Shown in pieces: positions 12,337-22,236 of a DNA stretch of 64,000 bases. Made by a program: the position numbers and the translations under genes. Under the pieces are notes generated by a model, which was not told the DNA's origin, searched no databases, and was given only the letters and a program-made list of their open reading frames with translations. This DNA comes from Pempheris klunzingeri (Eukaryota > Chordata > Actinopteri > Acropomatiformes > Pempheridae): the NCBI RefSeq assembly GCF_042242105.1, contig NC_092034.1, forward strand, positions 624,144 to 688,143, written 5' to 3'. The stretch's first letter is position 1, and the number at the start of each line of letters is the position of its first letter.

Positions 12337-12342
12337 AATAAA
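12337..12342 (+). promoter_or_regulatory. Poly(A) signal of FCRL-a
   Basis: AATAAA 40 bases after the FCRL-a stop codon; well placed to end the transcript. Confidence 0.7.
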
Positions 12343-12369
12343 TTTTAATTTTAAAAAAATGAACTAATA

Positions 12370-12810
12370 GTTAATGATTGTGCTAACTGGGCTAATGTTT
12401 GTGCTAACTGGGGCTAATGTTTGTGCCAACTGGGGCTAATCTTTGTGCCAACTGGGGCTAATGCTTGTGCTAACTGGGCTAATGTTTGTGCTAACTGGGG
12501 CTAATGTTTGTGCCAACTGGGGCTAATGCTTGTGCTAACTGGGCTAATGTTTGTGCTAACTGGGGCTAATGCTTGTGCTAACTGGGGCTACTGTTTGTGC
12601 CAACTGGGGCTAATGCTTGTGCTACCTGGGCTAATGTTTGTGCCAACTGGGGCTAATGCTTGTGCTAACTGGGCTAATGTTTGTGCTAACTGGGGCTAAT
12701 GCTTGTGCTACCTGGGCTAATGTTTGTGCCAACTGGGGCTAATGCTTGTGCTACCTGGGGCTAATGCTTGTGCTAACTGGGCTAATGTTTGTGCTAACTG
12801 GCTAACAGTC
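12370..12810. repeat. About 21-bp minisatellite (GCTAAT/GCTAACTGGG)
   Basis: About twenty copies of a 20-22 bp unit such as gctaatgcttgtgctaactg, directly downstream of FCRL-a. A related word (GTGCTAACTGGAGCTAA) forms a separate array inside Vset-1 at 13834-14072. Confidence 0.9.
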
Positions 12811-13500
12811 ACATGTTGAGGTTTGCACAGTCCTGCTTGCTGGCTGAACTTGTGCTCCGCCTGCTTGGTCGTGTCACTGCTCATGGTTTATCTCATGAGC
12901 TGAGATAAACCTTTGAATCCTTCCTTCATATTCTGCCGTGCTGTGTTTCTTTGCTGTGGTTGGGTTCATGTGTTTCCTGTTCATGACCTCTATGATTCAC
13001 TCCGACACGCTGTACAACACCTGTAACGGTCTAATTCCTGAGGAGAGCTCATACAAGCGATTCAACTGCAACTTCAGCAGAACAGCTCGGGCGCCGTCTC
13101 AGCACTGCGTGGGTCTACTTCCTGTAGTGTGGGTCTACTTCCTGTAGTGTAGGTCTACTTCCTGCAGCGCATGTCTCCTTTCTTGGCTTCGTGTCCATCC
13201 ACCTGCAGCCGTGGAGTCGGCCGGATGTTTGTAACTATTCCTGAATGAAATGAATCCAAAGCAGCCAGGTGACGACCTGCCAGTGAAGCAGCAGTGTCCC
13301 CAGTTCCAACATGGCCGACCTGACTCCTCTACTGTCGTCGTACAGAAACACAAACCGAAACGCTCTGACTTTTAAAAACCTGTCAGTTCACCCATGTCCC
13401 TTTAGAGGACTGATTTCTACCAGCAGAAGACAGAAGGCTTCACCTGAACTCTGTTCGCCTGAACAGGCTAAACCTGTCCTCCCAGTTCACCCTGCTCTCA
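12811..13500. other. Spacer FCRL-a to Vset-1
   Basis: No exon recognised. Contains three copies of a 20-bp unit (gtgggtctacttcctgtagt) at about 13107-13165. Confidence 0.5.
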
Positions 13501-13501
13501 T

Positions 13502-13597
13502 TTCCCAGAAACAGGAGTCCCCCCCCCCCCCCCCCCCCTTTTTATAAAGTATAAAATCTGACAGCTTTCTATCATTCAGGACAAACAGTGAACACAC
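13502..13597 (+). promoter_or_regulatory. Vset-1 core promoter
   Basis: TTCCCAGAA (TTCN3GAA, STAT-type palindrome) at 13502-13510, a polyC tract, TATAAA at 13543-13548 with a second TATAAAA at 13550-13556, then the leader word ACAAACAGTGAACACAC just before the ATG at 13607. The same order occurs before Vset-A and Vset-B. Confidence 0.6.
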
Positions 13598-13606
13598 ACT
13601 GCTGTC

Positions 13607-15087
13607 ATGGCGGCTGCAGTGATATTTGTGCTGGTCTTCACGTCTCTGTGGAGATTTACTGAGGCTGCAGGAGGTGAGTGTGTGTGTGTTCGGGGGATTT
13701 AAATTGAATATTGATTTACTATTATATTAATATTCAGTTCATGTAAAGAGCTGTGGATTGTTGAGCAGATCACAGTTCAGAAAAAAACAAACAGTAAAAG
13801 GGAGTCTTTAAAAGAGTATTAGCACCTGTGCTAATGGGCTAACACTGGATCTAGTAGCTGTGCTAACTGGAGCTAACACTGGAGCTAGTACCTGTGCTAA
13901 CTGGAGCTAACACTGGAGCTAGTAGCTGTGCTAACTGGAGCTAACACTGGAGCTAGTAGCTGTGCTAACTGGAGCTAACACTGGAGCTAGTACCTGTGCT
14001 AACTGGAGCTAACACTGGAGCTAGTAGCTGTGCTAACTGGAGCTAACACTGGAGCTAGTAGCTGTGCTAACAGTCACATGACACAGGAGCCCCGCAGCTT
14101 TAGGCAGCAGCCCTGCCGCTGTGTGTTCGGGTTCAGGAAAAGATGATGGCTGAGGGTCAGAACAAGAAGAGAAGTCATGAACTCTTTGCACGATACCAGC
14201 TTGGACCATCAACCCTCCTTCCTAAAGTGAGGCGAGCAGAGAGGGAGCAGAGCGATGCTTCTCCTCGTGATGTTCAGAGCGTTCGGTGGTTGAATCCTTC
14301 AGTCGTTGAGTCACCTCCAATCAAACAGACTTTTATGGGAAGTGACTGATGAATGCAGACGTCTGGAGGAGATGGGAGCAGGAGGACGAGGTGCAGAGGA
14401 GGTACAGGAGGTGGTGGAGCTGTTAAACTAACTGCTGCTTCCTCCTCCAGAGCAGCAGCAGGTGGAGGTGGTGTTGGTGGTGCAGCCTGGGGAGGACGTC
14501 ACGCTGCAGTGTGGAGCCCCCACAGGATCCTCCATCATCTGGGTGGAGTGGAGCAGACCTGACCTGGGGAGGTGTGTCTTCTACAACAGGGAAGGGCCCT
14601 CCTACACATCCTACCAGCATCCGAATGTGAGCGGTCGGGTGGAGCTCAGAGATCCACTGATGAAGGACGGAGACGCTTCAGTCGTTCTGAAGAACGTCAG
14701 CGTCGACGATGCAGGAACCTACACCTGTCTGGTTTTAGCTGCAAGAGACGGAGACACAAGGAGCCACAGGTGCTCCTGCAGGGTGGAGGTCAGGGGTGAG
14801 TGTGTTTCTGCAGGGTGGAGGTCAGGGGTGAGTGTGTTTCTGCAGGGTGGAGGTCAGGGGTGAGTGTGTGGAGGCAGGCAGCCATCATGATCATTACAAT
14901 AACTATAGTGGTGATAACAGCTCACCTCTGTTTCTGCTCCACAGGGCTCACCACCGAGGAGGAGGAGGGAGGGAACGAGGAGGGAAACACTAGAAAGACT
15001 AGACTGTCAGTCCGTCTGTCAGTTGGGCTTCTTTTTCTTGTTCTTGTTCTTGTTGCTGTTGGTGGATTTAGGATCTTAAGAAAACAT
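13607..15087 (+). CDS. B7/butyrophilin-type V-set receptor (Vset-1), 3' end not found
   Basis: Single V-set type I membrane protein. Exons: 13607-13673 (signal peptide [17 protein letters not shown]), 14451-14795 (V domain: [41 protein letters not shown]), 14945-15087 (acidic stalk [12 protein letters not shown], then membrane helix [18 protein letters not shown] and RILRKH). Phases 1-1-0 join cleanly. The WSRPD and DPLMKDGD words are typical of fish B7/butyrophilin-like V domains (family knowledge). The donor after RILRKH is the first GTGAGT of a 4-kb GT-rich array, and no cytoplasmic exon was found beyond it. Either the tail is encoded after 19.05 kb, or the transcript reads into the array, where the frame stays open until 15417 with Val/Cys/Ser repeats. 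The intact paralogue Vset-A ends in one exon. Ligand unknown. Confidence 0.75.
13834..14072. repeat. 34-bp tandem repeat in Vset-1 intron
   Basis: About seven copies of a 34-bp unit containing gtgctaactggagctaacac and tggagctagtagct. Confidence 0.9.
14782..14865 (+). repeat. Triplicated V-exon splice donor (32-bp unit)
   Basis: The end of the Vset-1 V exon and its donor (GGTGGAGGTCAGG|GGTGAGT) occur three times at 32-bp spacing, with GTGAGT at 14796, 14828 and 14860. Between copies lies tttctgcag, an acceptor-like sequence, so each extra copy also looks like a 14-nt mini-exon. The unit is not a multiple of three, so use of a later donor would change phase. Confidence 0.85.
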
Positions 15088-18000
15088 GTGAGTGAGAGTG
15101 TGTGTGAGTGTGTGTGTGCATGTGTGAGTGTGTGTCTGAGTGTGTGTGAGAGTGTGTGTGTGAGAGTGTGTGAGAGTGTGTGTGAGTGTGTGTGTGCATG
15201 TGTGAGTGTGTGTCTGAGAGTGTGTGTGAGAGTGTGTGAGAGTGTGTGTGAGTGTGTGTGTGCATGTGTGAGTGTGTGTCTGAGAGTGTGTGTGAGAGTG
15301 TGTGAGAGTGTGTGTGAGTGTGTGTGTGCATGTGTGAGTGTGTGTCTGAGAGTGTGTGTGAGAGTGTGTGTGAGTGTGTGTGTGAGTGTGTGTGAGTGTG
15401 TGTCTGAGTGTGTGTGAGAGTGTGTGAGAGTGTGTGAGAGTGTGTGAGAGTGTGTGTGAGAGTGTGTGAGAGTGTGTGTGAGAGTGTGTGTGAGAGTGTG
15501 TGAGAGTGTGTGTGAGAGTGTGTGAGAGTGTGTGTGAGAGTGTGTGAGAGTGTGTGAGAGTGTGTGAGAGTGTGTGTGAGAGTGTGTGTGAGAGTGTGTG
15601 AGAGTGTGTGTGAGAGTGTGTGAGAGAGTGTGTGAGAGTGTGTGAGAGTGTGTGAGAGTGTGTGTGAGAGTGTGTGAGAGTGTGTGTGAGTGTGTGTCTG
15701 AGAGTGTGTGTGAGAGTGTGTGTGAGAGTGTGTGAGAGTGTGTGAGAGTGTGTGAGAGTGTGTGTGAGAGTGTGTGAGAGTGTGTGTGAGTGTGTGTGAG
15801 AGTGTGTGTGAGAGTGTGTGAGAGTGTGTGTGAGAGTGTGTGAGAGTGTGTGTGAGAGTGTGTGAGAGTGTGTGAGAGTGTGTGAGAGTGTGTGTGAGAG
15901 TGTGTGAGAGTGTGTGTGAGTGTGTGTCTGAGAGTGTGTGTGTGAGTGTGTGTGTGCATGTGTGAGTGTGTGTCTGAGTGTGTGTGAGAGTGTGTGTGAG
16001 AGTGTGTGTGAGAGTGTGTGAGAGTGTGTGTGAGAGTGTGTGAGAGTGTGTGTGAGAGTGTGTGAGAGTGTGTGAGAGTGTGTCTGAGAGTGTGTGAGAG
16101 TGTGTGTGAGTGTGTGTGAGAGTGTGTGTGAGTGTGTGTCTGAGAGTGTGTGTGTGAGTGTGTGTGTGCATGTGTGAGAGTGTGTCTGAGAGTGTGTGAG
16201 AGTGTGTGTGAGTGTGTGTGAGAGTGTGTGTGTGTGTGTCTGAGAGTGTGTGTGTGAGTGTGTGTGTGCCTGAGTGTGTGTCTGAGTGTGTGTGAGAGTG
16301 TGTGTGAGAGTGTGTGAGAGTGTGTGTGAGTGTGTGTGTGCATGTGTGAGTGTGTGTCTGAGTGTGTGTGAGTGTGTGTGTGTGAGTGTGTGTCTGAGTG
16401 TGAGTGTGTGTGTGCATGTGTGAGAGTGTGTGAGAGTGTGTGTGTGCATGTGTGAGTGTGTGTCTGAGTGTGTGTGAGTGTGTGTGTGTGAGTGTGTGTG
16501 TGCATGTGTGAGTGTGTGTCTGAGTGTGTGTGTGTGTGTGCATGTGTGAGAGTGTGTGAGAGTGTGTGTGTGCATGTGTGAGTGTGTGTCTGAGTGTGTG
16601 TGAGTGTGTGTGTGTGTGTGTGAGTGTGTGTCTGAGTGTGTGTGAGTGTGTGAGAGTGTGTGTGAGTGTGTGTGAGAGTGTGTGTGAGTGTGTGTCTGAG
16701 AGTGTGTGTGTGAGTGTGTGTGTGCATGTGTGAGAGTGTGTCTGAGAGTGTGTGAGAGTGTGTGTGAGTGTGTGTGAGAGTGTGTGTGTGTGTGTCTGAG
16801 AGTGTGTGTGTGAGTGTGTGTGTGCCTGAGTGTGTGTCTGAGTGTGTGTGAGAGTGTGTGTGAGAGTGTGTGAGAGTGTGTGTGAGTGTGTGTGTGCATG
16901 TGTGAGTGTGTGTCTGAGTGTGTGTGAGTGTGTGTGTGTGAGTGTGTGTCTGAGTGTGAGTGTGTGTGTGCATGTGTGAGAGTGTGTGAGAGTGTGTGTG
17001 TGCATGTGTGAGTGTGTGTCTGAGTGTGTGTGAGTGTGTGTGTGTGAGTGTGTGTGTGCATGTGTGAGTGTGTGTCTGAGTGTGTGTGTGTGTGTGCATG
17101 TGTGAGAGTGTGTGAGAGTGTGTGTGTGCATGTGTGAGTGTGTGTCTGAGTGTGTGTGAGTGTGAGTGTGTGTGTGTGAGTGTGTGTCTGAGTGTGAGTG
17201 TGTGTGTGCATGTGTGAGAGTGTGTGAGAGTGTGTGTGTGCATGTGTGAGTGTGTGTCTGAGTGTGTGTGAGTGTGTGTGTGTGTGTGTGAGTGTGTGTC
17301 TGAGTGTGTGTGTGAGTGTGTGTGTGCATGTGTGAGTGTGTGTCTGAGTGTGTGTGAGTGTGTGTGTGTGAGTGTGTGTCTGAGTGTGTGTGTGAGTGTG
17401 TGTGTGCATGTGTGAGAGTGTGTGAGTGTGTGTGAGTGTGTGTGAGAGTGTGTGTGAGTGTGTGTCTGAGAGTGTGTGTGTGAGTGTGTGTGTGCATGTG
17501 TGAGAGTGTGTCTGAGAGTGTGTGAGAGTGTGTGTGAGTGTGTGTGAGAGTGTGTGTGAGTGTGTGTCTGAGAGTGTGTGTGTGAGTGTGTGTGTGCATG
17601 TGTGAGTGTGTGTCTGAGTGTGTGTGAGAGTGTGTGTGAGAGTGTGTGAGAGTGTGTGTGAGAGTGTGTCTGAGAGTGTGTGAGAGTGTGTGTGAGAGTG
17701 TGTGAGAGTGTGTGTGAGTGTGTGTCTGAGAGTGTGTGTGTGAGTGTGTGTGTGCATGTGTGAGTGTGTGTCTGAGTGTGTGTGAGAGTGTGTGTGAGAG
17801 TGTGTGAGAGTGTGTGTGAGAGTGTGTCTGAGAGTGTGTGAGAGTGTGTGTGAGAGTGTGTGAGAGTGTGTGTGAGTGTGTGTCTGAGTGTGTGTGAGAG
17901 TGTGTGTGTGCATGTGTGAGAGTGTGTGAGTGTGTGTGAGAGTGTGTGTGAGTGTGTGTCTGAGAGTGTGTGTGTGAGTGTGTGTGTGCATGTGTGAGAG

Positions 18001-19050
18001 TGTGTCTGAGAGTGTGTGAGAGTGTGTGTGAGTGTGTGTGAGAGTGTGTGTGAGTGTGTGTCTGAGAGTGTGTGTGTGAGTGTGTGTGTGCATGTGTGAG
18101 TGTGTGTCTGAGTGTGTGTGAGAGTGTGTGTGAGAGTGTGTGAGAGTGTGTGTGAGAGTGTGTGAGAGTGTGTGTGAGAGTGTGTGAGAGTGTGTGTGAG
18201 TGTGTGTCTGAGTGTGTGTGAGAGTGTGTGTGAGAGTGTGTGAGAGTGTGTCTGAGAGTGTGTGAGAGTGTGTGTGAGAGTGTGTGAGAGTGTGTCTGAG
18301 AGTGTGTGAGAGTGTGTGTGAGAGTGTGTGAGAGTGTGTGTGAGTGTGTGTCTGAGTGTGTGTGAGTGTGTGTGTGTGAGTGTGTGTGTGCATGTGTGAG
18401 TGTGTGTCTGAGTGTGTGTGAGTGTGTGTGTGTGAGTGTGTGTGTGCATGTGTGAGTGTGTGTCTGAGTGTGTGTGAGTGTGTGTGTGTGAGTGTGTGTG
18501 TGCATGTGTGAGTGTGTGTCTGAGTGTGTGTGAGAGTGTGTCTGAGAGTGTGTGAGAGTGTGTGTGAGAGTGTGTGAGAGTGTGTGTGAGTGTGTGTCTG
18601 AGTGTGTGTGAGAGTGTGTGTGAGAGTGTGTGAGAGTGTGTGTGAGTGTGTGTCTGAGTGTGTGTGAGAGTGTGTGTGAGAGTGTGTGAGAGTGTGTGTG
18701 AGTGTGTGTGTGCATGTGTGAGTGTGTGTCTGAGTGTGTGTGAGTGTGTGTGTGTGAGTGTGTGTGTGCATGTGTGAGTGTGTGTCTGAGTGTGTGTGAG
18801 TGTGTGTGTGTGAGTGTGTGTCTGAGTGTGTGTGTGAGTGTGTGTGTGCATGTGTGAGAGTGTGTGAGAGTGTGTGTGAGTGTGTGTGTGCATGTGTGAG
18901 TGTGTGTCTGAGTGTGTGTGAGTGTGTGTGTGTGAGTGTGTGTCTGAGTGTGTGAGTGTGTGTGTGTGAGTGTGTGTCTGAGTGTGTGTGTGAGTGTGTG
19001 TGTGCATGTGTGAGAGTGTGTGAGTGTGTGTCTGAGTGTGTGTGTGAGTG
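15088..19050. repeat. 4-kb GT-rich array with higher-order structure
   Basis: Almost pure G/T/A sequence made of GTGAGAGTGTGTGT, GTGTGCATGTGTGAG and GTGTGTCTGAG words. It begins exactly at the Vset-1 donor GTGAGT. A long block repeats at about 556 bp: the rare word gtgtgcctgagtg is at about 16265 and again at about 16821 in the same surroundings. Alternating purine-pyrimidine tracts are candidate Z-DNA. Open frames of over 1200 codons on the minus strand (His/Thr/Ser repeats) are artefacts of the repeat. Confidence 0.95.
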
Positions 19051-19211
19051 AGTGACTTCACTCTGAATCAGTGTCAAAAGAGTTTCTAGGTATTTGGAAG
19101 GTTTTATTTATTTAGCATGAGATCAGTGAAGCACTTTACTGGATGATGCTAAACCATCAGCAGCCTGCTGCAGTGGAGCAGTGATCGGCTTAGTCATCAG
19201 TTTCTGTATTT

Positions 19212-20569
19212 AGGGCCCGAGCACCAAGCGGTGCGAGGACCCTATTGAAACTGCGTGGAGGAAAAACATGCAAGGGAGGAAACGTGCAAGTACCCAAGAA
19301 CCAAGAGGTGTAAGGTGTAGGGACCCCACACGCCCCGAGCACGAAGGGGATGAAAAAATACGTCAAATGCAAAAAACCAGGCGACCAGGGGGCCGAAAAC
19401 ATAGTTGAAATGCAAGGAATTATTCTTCTTCTCCTTTTCCCAAATGAATTGCATTTTTGGGGGCCTAAACATGCACGAAAACTCATGAAACTTTGCAGAA
19501 AATTCAGTCGTGGTGAAAAATTACGTATTTCATAAGTTTTGCAAATGGCCGTGACAAAATGGCTCTGTAGCGCCACCTAAACTCAGCCCCGGAACTGCGT
19601 TTTATGTACATGTACGAAATTTGGTGGGTTCATGTATCTCTTCGAGACGAACAAAAAAGTCTCTTGGAGTGATGACCTCAACCCAACAGGAAGTCGGCCA
19701 TATTGGATTTTTCACGCATTTTTGGCGATTTACGGGACGTAAATGAACGAACTAGTCCGAGGGGGTTGAAGCGATCGACTTCAAACTTGGTCAGCTGGTA
19801 GAGAAGGCATCAACGATGAAAAGTTATTAAAGGTCTCTACAGATTTGGAACGGTTTGGGCGTGGCGAGCTGTCAAAGTTCACTGTCTCGCCATGACTCGC
19901 CATCAAACAGGAAGTTGTTAATAACTTGACTGTACATGATCCAATCAGCACCAAACTTGACATGTCTGATGAGAGTCCCGCCCTGTTGCCGTGACGACGC
20001 GGCCATTTTCGATAATGCATTTTCCTTCGCCATGAGCATTAAAAGTGCTGTAACTCCACTATACAAGATCCTATCTTCACCAAATTTATACCGTTTGATG
20101 ACTGTCCGGCTCTGAAGACATGTACATGCCCATTTTTAACAATAGTCATAGCGCCACCTAGTGGCAGGAGGAAGTGCATGTTTTTTTCTCCAACGTCTCT
20201 CTCTCTCTCAGGAGGTTAATCACAGCTATTTCAAATTTGATCAGTGGAGAGAAGAGGGTCTGCTGAACACGTACATGTAGAACTACACTCATTGCGCCAC
20301 CTGGTGGAAACAGGAAGTAACACCTCCGTGCCAATAATCATTTGATTTGCATGAAATTTTCACAGTGTAGTCAACACTTCATATACTGGAATACAGGATG
20401 TGATTAGTGACTGTTCTCTAGCGCCACATAGGGGACACAGGAAGTGACATGTAACTCCTTCATGCACTGTCCAAAATACATGAAAATTCTGAATCGTATG
20501 GAAGGGTCAGAGTCCAGCAACAGGACGAAGCCGCCGCACACCCCGACATGCAGGAAGGTGCGAGGGCCC
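19212..20569. mobile_element. Teleost interspersed repeat (GGGCCCGAGCACC type)
   Basis: Begins AGGGCCCGAGCACCAAGCGG and ends GTGCGAGGGCCCT, an inverted AGGGCCC at the two ends. The body has poly-pyrimidine TTCTTCTTCTCC and repeated gcgccacctagtgg-type words. From memory this matches a high-copy fish repeat whose members often start with GGGCCCGAGCACC; its class is not assigned here. No coding capacity seen. Confidence 0.6.
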
Positions 20570-20609
20570 TCCAACGCTCCTCCAATGCAGCTTTAATTTA
20601 TTGTTTGTT

Positions 20610-20715
20610 TTTCTACCTGTTTTACTTGTTGTACTGCACTTTTATTTGTATTCTGTACGGCGACCTTGAGAGCCTTGAAATCGCCCTAAATAAAATGTAT
20701 TATTATTATTATCTC
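20610..20715 (+). mobile_element. Retroposon 3' tail ending in (ATT)n
   Basis: cggcgaccttgagagccttg followed by aaataaaatgtattattatt, the kind of 3' tail left by fish LINE/SINE retroposition. Directly follows the element ending at 20569. Confidence 0.5.
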
Positions 20716-21747
20716 ATATTATTCCCACAGTTTTATTTGTTCTGTATTTTGACTGTGTTTCTGCTCGAAGCCTGTTCTTATTGGGAGGCGGCAATAATTA
20801 TAATAATTATACCGAGGTCCTGTCTGCTTTTTGTCCCCCCCCCCCCCCCCCCCCCGGTGGCCCCCTGCTGACATATACGGAGCCTGTATTGATCACTGTA
20901 CAGCATGATGGTAGCGCTACACTGCTGGATGATACAAGTTTGTTAAAATGGGGGGGGGGCAGGTTAATTCCAGTCTGGGGGGAAGTTGAGCCGGTATATG
21001 ATCAAATTATTACAAACATATTGTAAATGTAATCATTACACTTTATTTCTGTGATTATCCCGTGATGGAGGATTGAGAACGAGCCCTGAGCTCGTCTCCC
21101 TGATGATGGACTGTTTCTCCAGAGGCTGCTCTGAATGGTTCAGCCTCAGACGACACAGACTTGACGAACCTGGACCTTCAGCAGGACTCAGAACTGAAAT
21201 AAAAGCTTTTGATTCAGCAGCAGGAAACACGAGCGTTCACTTTCACTTCCACACAATCACTTCACTCATGTCTTTCATTCGTCCCCCAGCAGATTCTCCT
21301 CATGCTGAACCACCTGGACTCACTTTACTGTCATCTTACAGTCGCTTTAAATGAACGGCCGACTCCAGGATGTTGTTCCCAGCAGACGCTGAGGCGGCGG
21401 GAGGTGGAGCAGTGGGGACGTTCCCACAGTCTGGTTCTGTGTCGGCTCTGACTCCACCCAGGAGCAGCTCAGGGGAGTCGTCTGACTCCAGCAAACATCA
21501 GAAGAAACAACTGAAGCTTTCCAACCACAGAGATGTGACCATGTTCTCTCTAACCAGGTCACATGTTCCACCCAGCAGCGATGTGAAACCCACAGAACCA
21601 CACGACAAACACCAGAGCGACACTTTTATTGGTGCTGCAGAGAAACAAGCTGAAAAAGAGCAAAGCTACAGATGAACCACAGAAGAAGAGAGTGGATTGT
21701 GTTGATGAGGACAGGAGGCGCTGTGACACCAGTGTGGTTCAGAGGAC

Positions 21748-22013
21748 GTGGAGGAAGAAGAAGGTCCTGACGTGGAGGAAGAAGAAGGCCCTGACGTGGA
21801 GGAAGAAGAAGGCCCTGACGTGGAGGAAGAAGAAGGTCCTGACGTGGAGGAAGAAGAAGGGCCTGACGTGGAGGAAGAAGAAGGTCCTGACGTGGAGGAA
21901 GAAGGGCCTGACGTGGAGGAAGAAGAAGGCCCTGACGTGGAGGAAGAAGAAGGTCCTGACGTGGAGGAAGAAGAAGGTCCTGACGTGGAGGAAGAAGAAG
22001 GTCCTGACGTGGA
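21748..22013. repeat. 24-bp minisatellite, left-arm copy
   Basis: Eleven units of gacgtggaggaagaagaagg-tcct, one of them 3 bp short. The mirror array in the right arm (44010-44086) has only three. Open in several frames, but no other coding sign. Confidence 0.9.
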
Positions 22014-22174
22014 GGAGCAGCTGCAGGCTGGCTCATCAGCAGCTGGACCGCTGAGGAGGTGTGAAGGTCGACCTCAGTGAAGAGACGACTGGAAACTCTG
22101 GACTCAAACACAAACAGTTCAGACAAATGAAAAGCTGAGAAACAGCCCCCCCCCCCAGCAGATTAACAGGTTCA

Positions 22175-22180
22175 TTTATT
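22175..22180 (-). promoter_or_regulatory. Poly(A) signal of FCRL-b
   Basis: AATAAA on the minus strand 57 bases past the FCRL-b stop codon. A second AATAAA overlaps the stop itself at 22235-22240. Both are kept in the right-arm remnant. Confidence 0.55.
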
Positions 22181-22236
22181 CAGAAAATCAGTTTTCACCT
22201 AAATAAACTAAGATGTCGTCCTGACAGAAGCTTTTT

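Noticed and set aside
14922-19061. Minus-strand frames of 1215-1379 codons rich in His, Thr and Ser
   Set aside because: Pure translations of the GT-rich array in all three frames; no non-repeat domain and no splice structure.
21629-22126. Frames of 110-166 codons over the 24-bp repeat (WRKKK, EEEEGPDV, LLLPPRQ)
   Set aside because: Open on both strands through a 24-bp minisatellite whose copy number differs between arms; no flanking coding signal.
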